Source: Bugula neritina (lineage: Eukaryota > Bryozoa > Gymnolaemata > Cheilostomatida > Bugulidae). Taken from it: DNA of 64,000 nucleotides. Below are positions 11,111 through 20,907 of the stretch, piece after piece (position 1 is the first letter of the stretch; each line of letters opens with the position of its first letter). Position numbers and translations under genes: made by a program. Location of the stretch: positions 9,587,429 through 9,651,428 of the forward strand of contig OZ037769.1 of NCBI GenBank assembly GCA_964035545.1, written 5' to 3'. The notes below the pieces were generated by a model. The model worked only from the letters and a program-made list of their open reading frames with translations. It ran no database searches and had not been told where the DNA came from.

Positions 11111-12064
11111 ATGGAGACTGAAAACGCTGGAATGCAACCACCGGCAGTAGAAGGTGAGCGTAGAGACAATGCTGTAGAGAGAATGCCTGTAAACCATGTA
11201 GTAGAAGAGCGAAGGGCTCCGCGGGAACTGACTGAAGACCGCTACCGGTTAAAGGCGCCCACCTTCACGGACGAAGAAGAGGTGGAGCAATTCATCCAAG
11301 AGTTTAGCAACGTAATGGACGTCGCCCAGTGGCCCCCTAAGGTGGCCCTGCTGAAGCTCAGAATGGCATGGATAGACAAAGCCAAGCCCTTTGGGCTGGG
11401 CGTAGACATCGATAATATCTTTGCTTCTCAGCGGGCCCGCTTCAGCCTCTCTGCTACAGATGCCCGGGCCCGACTGCAGAGGTTGCGGCGTGATCCTCAC
11501 ACCCCGCTACGGGAACATGCCGCCGCGGTCATGAAGCTGGCACAGATCGCATACAGCGACTTGCCTCCAGTCAACCGCGAGAGGTATACCCTTGACGCCT
11601 TCATACAATCTGTCACCGATCTGGGTCTCCACCACCAGTTTCTAGCTAGGGGAGTCACCACCATTGAAGATGCTCTGACAGAAGGGGAAGCTTACCTCCT
11701 GGCCAATCAGATGCATAAAAGTCGCGGGAACTCCCGTCAAGTGGAGGTAGACCGCGCGGACACGGCAGCGGGACAAGAGGAGGAAACCTTCGCGACGGCT
11801 GCCGTGGCCCAGTTAGCGACAGCATCGAAAGCCACTCAACTGACTGACATGCTGGCCAAACTGATAGCAACACTGACACCCCAAACCCAAGTAGGTACCG
11901 CCGCTGAGCTCGTACGGCCACCGGCGCCGCCACCGGGGGAAACGGGCAGTTTTTGCTGGGAATGCGGAAATCAAGGACATTTCCGCAGGTACTGTCCCTT
12001 CCTAACTACGGGGTTAAACTACCGCGGCCCGCAGATGTTCCCACCTCCTGCGGGCCAACAATGA
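11111..12064 (+). CDS. gag: Gag polyprotein, element D
   Basis: An intact 317-codon ORF starting 14 nt after the primer site. It would form the cytoplasmic virus-like particle that packages element RNA. Residues about 50-210 are a capsid-type helical region (EEEVEQFIQEFSNVMD, ARARLQRLRRDP, LAQIAYSDLP). A single CCHC zinc knuckle, CWECGNQGHFRRYC, lies near residues 283-296 (about 11,957-11,998). It aligns with gag at 28441. The 3' 112 nt overlap pol in the -1 frame and hold the frameshift signal. A consensus splice donor AAG|GTGAGC lies 43 nt after the ATG. The start is the first ATG after the primer site and the frame has no stop. Confidence 0.9.
   Translation: METENAGMQPPAVEGERRDNAVERMPVNHVVEERRAPRELTEDRYRLKAPTFTDEEEVEQFIQEFSNVMDVAQWPPKVALLKLRMAWIDKAKPFGLGVDIDNIFASQRARFSLSATDARARLQRLRRDPHTPLREHAAAVMKLAQIAYSDLPPVNRERYTLDAFIQSVTDLGLHHQFLARGVTTIEDALTEGEAYLLANQMHKSRGNSRQVEVDRADTAAGQEEETFATAAVAQLATASKATQLTDMLAKLIATLTPQTQVGTAAELVRPPAPPPGETGSFCWECGNQGHFRRYCPFLTTGLNYRGPQMFPPPAGQQ
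11151..11159 (+). promoter_or_regulatory. Conserved splice donor near gag start
   Basis: AAG|GTGAGC, cut after 11153, phase 1 relative to gag. The word recurs at the matching place in F (cut after 28471, also phase 1) and in the 33-kb derivative (cut after 33373). It could feed a spliced mRNA for the third ORF. Confidence 0.5.
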
Positions 12065-15000
12065 AACCTCCAGGGAAGAAAAAACGCAGGCCACCCAGAC
12101 GGGTACCGCGTGCTGGCAACCAAAAGTGGCAACAGCCGCGACGGACCAGCCAGGGGCTTCGCCCCGCCGCTACGTTTTCCATGCCCCTCCACAATCGATT
12201 CGAAGGGCTACCAGCCCGAGAATCTGGATGGGAGCCAGCAAAGGTAGCCGGAAACCTAGCCTCGGCACCTCCGAGGCCCCCTTACCACCATCCCAAGAGA
12301 CCTCCTTCGCGACCCAAAGCGAGGGAGGTACTCCCTGCGAGAGCAAGGCCTGAAGAGAGAGTTCAGGTGCGGCCTCATTGGAACAGCTATTTCTTGCCTG
12401 GTAAATTGGAAGGCAAAGCTGTTACTTTCCTCATCGATTCGGGCTGTACCACGAACCTCCTAAGTCGCCAACTCTTCGACACACTCAGTGCTAAGGTTAG
12501 GAGCGAGATGGAACCGTATGAGGGGGAGTATGGCACCCTAGCTGACGGGTCGAGCCTTCCCTTCTATGGTATAATTGAGCTGACGGGACAAGTCCGTGAT
12601 CAAACGATCCAAGAGACGTTTATCGTCAGTCAGCTCAAGGAAGGCGCCATCCTCGGGATGTCATTCCTGAAACGGCACGGATGTCACGTCGATTTTAGTA
12701 AATCTGCGATGGTGATGTCCGGGCGAGAACTCGCCTGCGTCGACAAGTTCGGCCGCCCTTTAGTAGAAGGCGTGCAGGTGGTACGCAACTGTACTGTACC
12801 AGGCCGCTCCCGGGCTACCATTCACTGCAGGGTGAACAATAGCCGGATCTTTGGACTCGGGGTAGTCGAAGGCGCGCACGAAAGGATCCAACTTGCCAGC
12901 AGTCTGAACCAGCTGACTGAGCAAGGGGAGATCTTAGCGCGGTGTGTCAACCCCTTTACCGAGTCTGTCAAGCTTCCGACTGGGTCTATGCTGGGCCGGT
13001 TCCACTCCATTCAGGAGGAGGACGTGGGCCCGTCGCTAGGTGATGCGACGGAGGCACCCCCTCGGCGCCCTACTCAAGGGCGAGGGACAGTCCCAACACA
13101 CATCTGGGAGTTATATGAAACAGCCAGTGGTGGCTGCGCGAGTAACAAGGATCGCCAAGCTATGGCGAAGTTGCTACGCGACTACGGTGATGTGTTCAAC
13201 AGCGGAGATCATGACGTGGGACTGACTGGAGTTGTCAGACACGAAATACCGCTGACTGCAGGGACAGTCCCTGTCCGGCAACCCACACGCAGGCTGGGGC
13301 CGGAGAAAGAGAAGGAGGTTAGCCGACAAGTACGGGATCTTCTGGACCGCGGCCTCATAGAGCCCGCCCATAGTGTGTGGAGCTCGCCGGTCGTACTGGT
13401 CCGGAAGAAAGACGGCAGTTGGCGGTTCTGTGTGGACTACCGCAAGCTCAATAGCGTAACCATACAGGACGCCTACCCTCTACCTCGTATTGACAAGTCA
13501 TTGGACACCCTAGCCGGCAGCAAGTACTTCAGTACGTTAGACTTGTTGAGTGGTTATTGGCAAGTTCCTCTGAGTCCCGACGCCCAGGAGAAGGTGGCGT
13601 TTATCACACGGGACGGTTTGTGAAAATGGAAGGTGTTGCCCTTCGGGTTAACTTCCGCCCCAGCCACCTTCCAGAGGCTGATGGAGCAAGTCCTCAGCGG
13701 GCTCCATTGGAAGACACTGCTGATCTACCTCGATGATGTCATCGTGATCTCCCCAGACTTCGAGACGCATGTCAGTCGTCTGCGGGAGGTCTTCGAGAGA
13801 CTCCGAGGTGATGGTCTTAAGCTCAAACCTTCCAAGTACGCTCTATATCAGCCGGAGGTCAAGTACCTGGGGCACGTTGTCGGTCGAAACGGCGTGGCAA
13901 CGGATCCCGAAAAGGTACGAGCGATAGAAGACTGGGTCACCCCCCAAGACTTGACCGGACTCCGGGCTTTCTTGGGGCTGGTAGGGTATTACAGGCAATA
14001 CATACCAGACTTTGCGGGCATAGCACAGCCGTTAAACCGGCTCACCGCAAAGGGAGTGACGTGGCAGTGGACCCCAGTCGAACAGGAAGCGTTCGATCGC
14101 CTCAAGGGTTGCCTCTCAACGGCACCCATCTTGGCCTACCCAGACCCCACTCTGGAGTACATCCTCGACACTGACGCCAGTGACCAGAATGTTGGCGCTG
14201 TGCTGTCCCAAGTGCAGGAAGGCCGAGAAGTAGTAGTAGCTTACTACAGCAAGTCTCTCTCACCCACTGAACAAAATTACTGCACTACCCGCAAGAAGCT
14301 GCTGGCAGTAATCAAGTCAGTGAAGCACTTCAGATCATACTTATATGGCAGGAAGTTCCGGCTGCGTACGGATCATGCCTCGCTGATATGGTTGTGCAAG
14401 AGAGCAGAGCCCTCCAGTCAGGTCGCCCGGTGGCTCGAAATCCTAGCTGAGTTCTCGTACCGGATCGAACATCGACCGGGCAAGAGACACAGCAATGCGG
14501 ATGGTTTGAGCCGGCGACCTGATGGAGGTTGCAAACAGTGTCTCAACATCGAGAGGAGGGACAGAGGTCCCCGCGATGCGAGCTGGAGACATTGGCTCAC
14601 CACGGAGCACCGTTTGACTGGGACCAGGGTCAACTCAGGCAGGAGATTGACGAGTCCCCGGAGGTTGTACAAAATCTCCGCGCCAATCCTGTATTGGCCG
14701 ATAACGTCCAGGAGCTGAAGAAGCTCCAGGAAGAGTTACCTGGGGTAGTGGCAGACATATATCGGGCCAAAAAGGACCGGCGACGACCCAGCGAGGAATG
14801 CATACGGCAGGGATGCGCCGAGTTCCGGCTATTCTGCTAGCGTTGGGACTCGCTGAGGATCGGGCAGGATGGTCTACTGACCATTTCTCTAGCTGCCAAC
14901 GGCAGACACCCAGAGAGGAAGAGGGTGGTCTGCACCAGCGCCATACGCCGCGAGTTAATTTGGGACACTCACAAACAGGCCCACGCAGGAGTCAAGAGAG

Positions 15001-16298
15001 TGATTTCGAAATTGCAACTCCGGTGGTATTGGCCCAAAATGGGGCGGGATGTCCGGCTCAGAGTAAAACAGTGTGAAATCTGCCAGGCCAGCAAGCATGG
15101 CCGTCTCCCTGGTGAAGCAGGACGGAGGAGGCTATATGCTGGAAGGCCGTGGCAAGTATTAGCTGTTGACCTGGTCGGACCCATGCCCCTGACCCCCAGA
15201 GGCAATAGTTGGATCTTAGTACTGACCGACCACTTTACTAGGTGGGCAGACGCTCTGGCTATCCCAGATGCGTCAGCCCCAACAGTGGCCAGGGCGCTAG
15301 ACCAACATGTATTCTGTTATTTCGGTCTCCCCAAACAGATACACTCTGATCAAGGCGCTCAGTTCCAGTCTCAACTGATGAGCGACCTTTGTCGCCTCTG
15401 GGGAGTAAATCAGAGCAGGACAACCCCCTACCATCCCCAAGGTAACGGGGTGGTGGAGCGCAATAACCGAATGCTAGGTGATGCGCTCCGGAGTCTCCTC
15501 CTTGGACGCGGTCAAGAGGAATTGGACACGGTGTTGCCGCAAATCATGCGTGCATACCGTAGCACCCCACACACCAGTACTGGTGAGACCCCAAACCTCT
15601 TAATGCTCGGGAGAGAGACTCGTGTCCCCGACCATCTCACCTACCACGTTCCAGCGCTAGACAACTCGATTCATGAGTATGCCAGTGAACTAGTGGAACG
15701 GATGAAGGTCGCACACGATATACTGTGCGAATAGCAGTGGAAGGTGCGACACGAAGATTCCGAGGAACCACCCCTCTACCAGACGGGAGATAAGGTGTGG
15801 ATGGTCAATTATCGTAGGCGTCGTGGACAGGCGGCTAAGCTACAGCCTAAGTTCGTGGGACCCCACGTGATCGTCGAGGCGATGCCCAACCATACGTACA
15901 AGAATGAGCGCTCAGGACAGGTGTCTATCCAGAATGAGTCTTGCTTGAAGCCGTATTGGGCTAGCCTTGACGCAGTGGGAGAAGCCCCCCCGTTGTTGGA
16001 GCCCAGGAGGCAGACAACAACACGCGGGCGACGGCGGCATGGACCTGAATATGAAGTAGTCATACCGCGGGAGGAAGACTTGGTGAGAGATGAGCGACCG
16101 CTTTTACCAACAGAAGCGCGTCCGCCACCGCCAAGTCTGATTCCATCACTTCCAGAAACCGAGCCGGTTCCGGAAGTGCAAACCCCCACGGAGGGAGGGG
16201 CTCCATTCGGAGAACAAGAAGAAATGACCACTAACGGTGAAGTAGAGACGCCACCAGAGGCCCCTACTAATAAACCGGCGAGTTTGTCACCCCCCTAG
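11953..16298 (+). pseudogene. pol: Pol polyprotein, element D (broken)
   Basis: Domains in order: protease with LIDSGCTTN (Asp at 12436), a spacer of about 200 residues, RT (VLVRKKDGSWRFCVDYRKLN, YLDD at 13726-13737), RNase H (LDTDAS, RTDHAS), integrase zinc domain (HKQAH, CEICQASKHG), DDE core (AVDLVGPM near 15,165; IHSDQGAQF near 15,345; GVVERNN near 15,450), a GPY/F domain (here FVGPHVIV) and a Pro-rich tail. It is entered from gag by -1 frameshift. Breaks: TGA 13621-13623 (Trp site), a 1-nt loss near 14,568, TAG 14838-14840, TAG 15732-15734, and a shift near 16,290 after which the tail continues to about 16,600 (DFVCDCIKSGAHES). No chromodomain is seen. Confidence 0.92.
12013..12056 (+). 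promoter_or_regulatory. -1 ribosomal frameshift signal between gag and pol
   Basis: The heptamer G_TTA_AAC (12013-12019) is in the gag frame exactly as X_XXY_YYZ requires. A 6-nt spacer follows, then a perfect 9-bp stem GGCCCGCAG (12026-12034) with CTGCGGGCC (12048-12056) around a 13-nt loop. Slipping back one base enters pol (GTT AAA CTA). GUUAAAC is an established slippery heptamer type. It lies inside the gag-pol overlap, so position, spacing and frame all agree. Confidence 0.85.
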
Positions 16299-16620
16299 AA
16301 CGGGGACAACGTACGAGGAAACCCCCACCATATTTAAAAGACTTCGTATGTGACTGCATTAAAAGCGGCGCGCATGAAAGTCAAGGGGAAAACCGTACGG
16401 GAAAATGTTGGAGTTACGAGCCCCACGCAAATATCAACTTTTGCGAGGGCGGAGTAGTGGGAGGAATTAATGCGCATAAAGCAAATAGTTCCGACCTCGT
16501 GCCACAGAAACGATGCCCAGCCTTTTCTTACGCTGACATCGCCAAGGGCAGACGTACCTCACAATTAGCTCCAACCCTTACCACGAACATTGAGTATGGA
16601 AACTAATACCGAGTTCACAG

Positions 16621-16627
16621 GTAAGCC
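16621..16627 (+). promoter_or_regulatory. Candidate splice donor before third ORF (element D)
   Basis: CACAG|GTAAGC just downstream of the pol tail and 30 nt before the third-ORF ATG. It is at the homologous position in all five copies. What it splices to is not clear in this subfamily. Confidence 0.38.
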
Positions 16628-16651
16628 AGTATAAGTCTTGTATTCCTATCT

Positions 16652-17728
16652 ATGGAAACTGGCTCGATGCCAGTAAATTCTGAGCTAATCCATCGGATTG
16701 AATCAGAATTACTGGGGACCACGTTTCACGTGAATGACGACGAGGACACAGTAATGGCCGACGGTCTGTTAGACCTAAAGCTAGACACTGTTCTTGGTCA
16801 GTCCACGCGTGATCCACTGGTCTTTCGAGTGCCTTTTAAAAGTTGTGACTCTCAGACTAGTAACAGTCGACAGCCACCAGAATTATGTTGTAAAGATCCA
16901 CCGCGATCTAACAATAATTCTACCTTTGTAGACGCACTCGCTCCCGTCTCTCCGGGCATGCCCTCCCTAGACATGGCATGGGACCCAGAGCCGACCCCAC
17001 CAACTTCTACAACTAGACAACTGCCACACCAGTTAGAAGCGACCTCCAGCTGAACTACTCCCGCCACGGAGACGGAGATCAAGAAATATAGAGGAGATGA
17101 CAATAACCGGGAGTGCCGCCTATGTCAACAGCGGTTTACAACACACCGTAGATTGAGAGTCCACTTACTGCAGCATTTTATTACAACGTTCTGCCCCTGC
17201 GGGGAGTATAGTTACAATAGAGACTACGTGTTGCGTCATCAACGCACTATGCACTGTTTTCAGGGCCACGTGTATGACGTGGATAAATCTTCTTACTCAG
17301 CATTCCTCGAAATCATCAGACCCCTTATCACAGACTCAGCTCGGCTCTCTCGCCTGGAGCAAGGTTTCCCTCCTCCTCGACCCATCATCCCTGGACCAGT
17401 AGACAAACCTTCAAAATCATCTAACTCCCCACCTCTCAATTCTGTGCGTCGACCGCAGACACTCCCCCGTGTCGTGTTACAGAGGGTTGACACACAGACT
17501 TACACACTTCCTCCCCCGCTCCCATCCACAGAACGGAAGAGACACCGGCATCAACAGATCCTCTCCCGCTCATCCCCTCTGGCTCGCAACCTACGGGAGG
17601 TCGAGACTAGGGCAAACAAATTAGAACAAGAGGTGTATAGACTAGCCCCCCGTATTCACGCAGCATCCAGTGAGCTCCGGTCGCTACAGGAGTCCATCAG
17701 ACGGATGAAACGAGCAGCCCAGGATTAA
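16652..17728 (+). pseudogene. Third ORF, element D: two C2H2 fingers and coiled coil (one stop)
   Basis: A 358-codon frame in the env position, interrupted only by TGA at 17051-17053. Residues 1-130 are acidic and Ser/Pro-rich (DDEDTVMADGLLDLKLD, PPELCCKD). Finger 1 is CRLCQQRFTTHRRLRVH plus LLQH (C-x2-C-x12-H-x3-H, from about 17,122). Finger 2 is FCPCGEYSYNRDYVLRH plus QRTMH (C-x-C-x12-H-x4-H). Next come a VYDVDKSSYSAFLEIIRPL block, a Pro/Arg linker with LPRVVLQRV, and a C-terminal amphipathic helix (LREVETRANKLEQEVYRL, then SELRSLQESIRRMKR). No signal peptide or membrane segment is seen, so it is not an envelope protein. A regulatory or nucleic-acid-binding role is inference. Confidence 0.75.
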
Positions 17729-18010
17729 TATGGGTTCCCCTCAAACCTCAGACCTTACTTCTCTACTTTACTCTCCCGGATCTATGCTACCTCTCCGTGG
17801 CGTCCCCCGGTGTTACTGTGGCACATACTCTATATATGTATATAAGACTTAATAGTTACTTAGTATTATTTCGATGTGCACGTTTATATGTATCTAATCA
17901 ATTCTGTTTCTGTACATACATTTTATATCTTTTTTTCCCTTTTGGTCCACTGATGTACGTGGTTAATTGTGAAATGTTTTTTTTGTATCAGAAAGAGGGC
18001 TTTCTGCTGG

Positions 18011-18019
18011 TGGGGGCGG
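18011..18019 (+). promoter_or_regulatory. Polypurine tract, element D
   Basis: TGGGGGCGG directly before the 3' LTR, within a conserved tract (AGAGGGCTTTCTGCTGG then G-rich). The same arrangement precedes the LTRs at 9975 and, reversed, 24949. It primes plus-strand DNA. Confidence 0.75.
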
Positions 18020-18325
18020 TGTGGTGGCTCGTGGAGCTACCAACAGCACAATACGCAGGGTCGCGTATTGACCCGGAACAATGTACTCAGCCAATTAGCG
18101 AGGCCGCTAGTTAGTAGCAGTAGTTAGCTTCGCGCTACTAGTCAGTCGTGAATAGTGTAATAGATTAAAAAGACGTATAGATTTCTGAATGTTTTATACC
18201 GTTTTTATTATGTATTACTATGCTTAAAATATACTCTTATTAACTCGGCTTATCTTGGTGAAGTTCTCACGCACTAAATAGACTCTCTTTATTGCACATC
18301 AACCCAAAAACTGGAAATTACAACA
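18020..18325 (+). repeat. 3' LTR of element D (306 bp)
   Basis: TGTGGTGGCTCG to TACAACA. It aligns end to end with the 5' LTR at 10774, with scattered differences and small indels. Confidence 0.92.
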
Positions 18326-18914
18326 ATATACATGCTAATTGTTTACTTGAAATTTTAAAAATAGCGTAGTAGTTTGTGGGTTATAGAATGAAATCAGGCA
18401 GAGAACATAACTCCTTGTTATAGAAGAGACAAGAGAGAGTGTGTGCAGTACTTTATTGTAGCATAGATACTTCCATTGCGAGCTCCAGTTCTCAAGTGAC
18501 TGAAGCTCTACAATGCGTGTCCTTTTATACCAGTAGAACAAAGGACTTTTAGAACCTTCGACCGACAGCGGGCCAATGCACGGCAGGGGATGGCACTGAT
18601 TATGTTGGCAACCGACATTCGGTTTGATGGCATCCACCTGCCGAACTCGGTCCAACTGTCGGTTTACATAAATAAGCAAAAATGAACCCAACCAAGTGTA
18701 TGCATATTGTAACTTGTAATTGGGGGAAAAGGGATTAACTATTTACTATGCTAAAAGCTTAACAATAGCCATAGTATTTAAGGTGTTAGAAAGTTACGCC
18801 AAAGACTTAGCTATAACTACAGTATTTAGAAAAATAGCCATAAGTAATGTGTCAAGGGGGATAACTCTTAATATTTACCACAATAGCATGGTTAAGTAGT
18901 ATTACTGTGCCTAT
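18326..18914. other. No recognisable gene
   Basis: AT-rich DNA after the 3' LTR. Nothing could be identified; the open frame at 18335-18691 on the minus strand has no recognisable motif. Confidence 0.5.
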
Positions 18915-19164
18915 TGTAGTGGGGCACGGGATATGCGCCCCACGTGTCCCCTGGCCAATTAGAGATACGTCAGGTGATACCCCCAGCGATGCGTAACATA
19001 TAGGATAACTGTTATTAGAGAGCGTGCTAGTAACTAGTGTGGATGTAACTGATTAATCGGAGCGTTTCATGTGTAACTTTTTTTAGTATGTAACTGAAAA
19101 TAAATATATTTTAATCCTATCACAAGCCCTGTATTGCTGCGGATAATTGACTCAACCTGTAACA
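18915..19164 (+). repeat. LTR family B, 5' copy (about 250 bp)
   Basis: Starts TGTAGTGGGGCACG and ends CTGTAACA. It matches the reverse strand of 24711-24949 over most of its length (GCGCCCCACG, CAATTAGAGATACGTCAGG, GATAATTGACTCAA). It is followed by gag-protease remnants in the same orientation, so it is read as a 5' LTR. The outer ends are less sure than the core. Confidence 0.75.
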
Positions 19165-20095
19165 TCCGCAAATCGTGAGCCCAAGCCAACCACGTCTAGG
19201 AGAAGACCCAGATAACGTCCAGGAAGGCATCCATAGAGCCTGCTGGCGCTAAGTGGCAGGCACATTAGAGTCAGAGGTCGACAGACCTACCCAAACCTTC
19301 TACCCGACCACTTGGTACCCAGACAAAGTCTGCAAAGTTTTCCCAATCTTTCGGCCTGGCCACTCCGCAACCGGTTAGCGAGGTTGCGAGGTTATGAAAG
19401 AGAATGCAGCTTACTTGCAAGAGTTCCCCAAGCTACCTTCCCAACCTTATAAAACCCGCCATAAAGGCGAAAAGAAGGCCTGCGTAAGGACTCAACAAGT
19501 GTTTCCCCCAGAGACTGACCGCCCCAAAAGCACCCAGCCATACGGAAGCAACTACTTCCTGTCCAGAAAACTTTTAGCTAAAGCTGCCACATTTCTACTG
19601 GACACAAGGTGCACTACAAACCTACAAACCTACACTCTTGGCGCCCGGGAGGGGGCGAGCCTCAAGCCGTATGAAGGTGCACATGGTACTTTGGCGGATG
19701 AATTGTGTATTTCTTTCTACAGCATCATTATACTACCTTCATCATTAGCCGTGTGAAGGAAAACGCCATCTTGGGGATGCCATTTCTGGAGAAACACCGC
19801 TGTCATATGGATTTCCAGAAGTTGGCGAGGGTGATAGCTGGAAAAGAATTTGCTTTTGTTGACAAGTTTGGCAGGTCCTTGGTGGGCGGAGTCCAGGTAG
19901 TGCGGGACTGCACGGTTTCAAGAAGATCTCAGGCAACTCTGTGATGCAGAGTCAACTGCAAGAAGATTGCTGGTCTGGGAGTGGTGGAGAAACCGCCAAC
20001 ACATGAAACGAGTCAAAGAAGAGCTGAGTGCACTTTGACGGCGGGTGGACCACCTGAAAGGCTCTGATGGCAGATTTTCTCATTAAATTCTACTT
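19165..20095 (+). pseudogene. Ty3/gypsy gag-protease remnant with third-ORF tail
   Basis: Degraded internal sequence of the LTR-B element. Protease is recognisable (FLLDTRCTTN in place of DSGCTTN, so the active-site triad is damaged; then YEGAHGTLAD, ENAILGMPFLEKHRC, DKFGRSLVGGVQVV, near 19,540-19,920). After about 19,990 it jumps to a short stretch resembling the third-ORF C-terminus (LKGSDGR-like, near 20,050). RT, RNase H and integrase are absent, so a large internal deletion has occurred. Confidence 0.75.
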
Positions 20096-20569
20096 CTTCT
20101 CTCAGTAACATTGCTTACTTGACATTCTATTACAAATTGTGCTAGATGTGTATTTTGTGGTATATTTCTTGTTTTTTTGTAATAATATTCTTGTTTTCTT
20201 TTGTTTTTTGTATATTTCCCACAGAGCACAGAATTGTTTTTATTTTGCTTCCCCTTACCATTTTTTTGTTTTATTCTGGATACTTTATGTGAATCGACTT
20301 TTGGCCAAAGTTCAGTGATTTCGGAGTTCAGGAAAAGCGATTTTGTCTAAATGTCGGATAATTTTGGCACCGAAACTCCGACATCCGCCTATGCAAACTT
20401 TAGCCAAATGTCCGACCAGCTTAGGAAGAGGAGTTTTTGTTAGTATAAAAAAGGGCGAGTTCCCAGTGTTTTTTTGTCAACCACTGGAGCTCGTCTAAGA
20501 CACATCAAAAAGCAAATAAAAAAATTATTAATTTCAAGTTCAAAGAAGACTCTTATTTCATAGTAATAG
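20096..20569. other. No recognisable gene
   Basis: T-rich spacer between the gag-protease remnant and the solo LTR. No feature could be supported. Confidence 0.5.
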
Positions 20570-20907
20570 TGTTATGATTTTCAGTTTTTGGGTTGATGTG
20601 CAATCAAGAGAGTCTATTTATTTGCTAGAGAGCTTCACCAGAATAAGTCGAGTTAATACGAGTATATTTTACGCACAAGAATACATCACAAAAGCTATAC
20701 AAATACATTCAGTAATTGATACATCCATACAATTTACTACGCTATTCTCAACTAACTAACAGCGGGAAACTAACTACTGCTAACTGCGTTCAGCATCGCT
20801 AATTGGCTGTCCATTGTTCCGGGTCAATTACGTGACCCTGTGCTGTATCAGTGGGGGAAATAATATTTCCCCGTATTACGCTGCTGGTAGCTCCACGAGC
20901 CACCACA
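20570..20907 (-). repeat. Solo LTR, family A, with 4-bp target duplication
   Basis: On the minus strand it starts TGTGGTGGCTCG (at 20907) and ends ATAACA (at 20570). No internal sequence is attached. ATAG flanks both sides (20566-20569 and 20908-20911), the expected 4-bp target duplication. It has the extra 35-bp stretch of the D1 LTR. It is the product of LTR-LTR recombination. Confidence 0.88.

Larger units (their letters stand above)
10774..18325 (+). mobile_element. Full-length Ty3/gypsy retrotransposon D (LTR to LTR)
   Basis: A 7.55-kb element with, in order: 5' LTR, tRNA-Leu primer site, gag with CCHC knuckle, pol in the -1 frame (protease, RT, RNase H, integrase with GPY/F), a third zinc-finger ORF, a polypurine tract and 3' LTR. 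Pol order (RT-RH-IN) and motifs place it in Ty3/gypsy. The LTRs differ by indels and many substitutions, so the insertion is not recent. Flanking bases AGAT and ATAT differ at one position, so no perfect target duplication survives. Three nonsense codons and two frameshifts make it non-autonomous today. Confidence 0.92.

Noticed and set aside
10774-18325. Infectious retrovirus with env
   Set aside because: The third ORF has zinc fingers and a coiled coil, no signal peptide, no transmembrane segment and no furin-like site; it is not an envelope gene.
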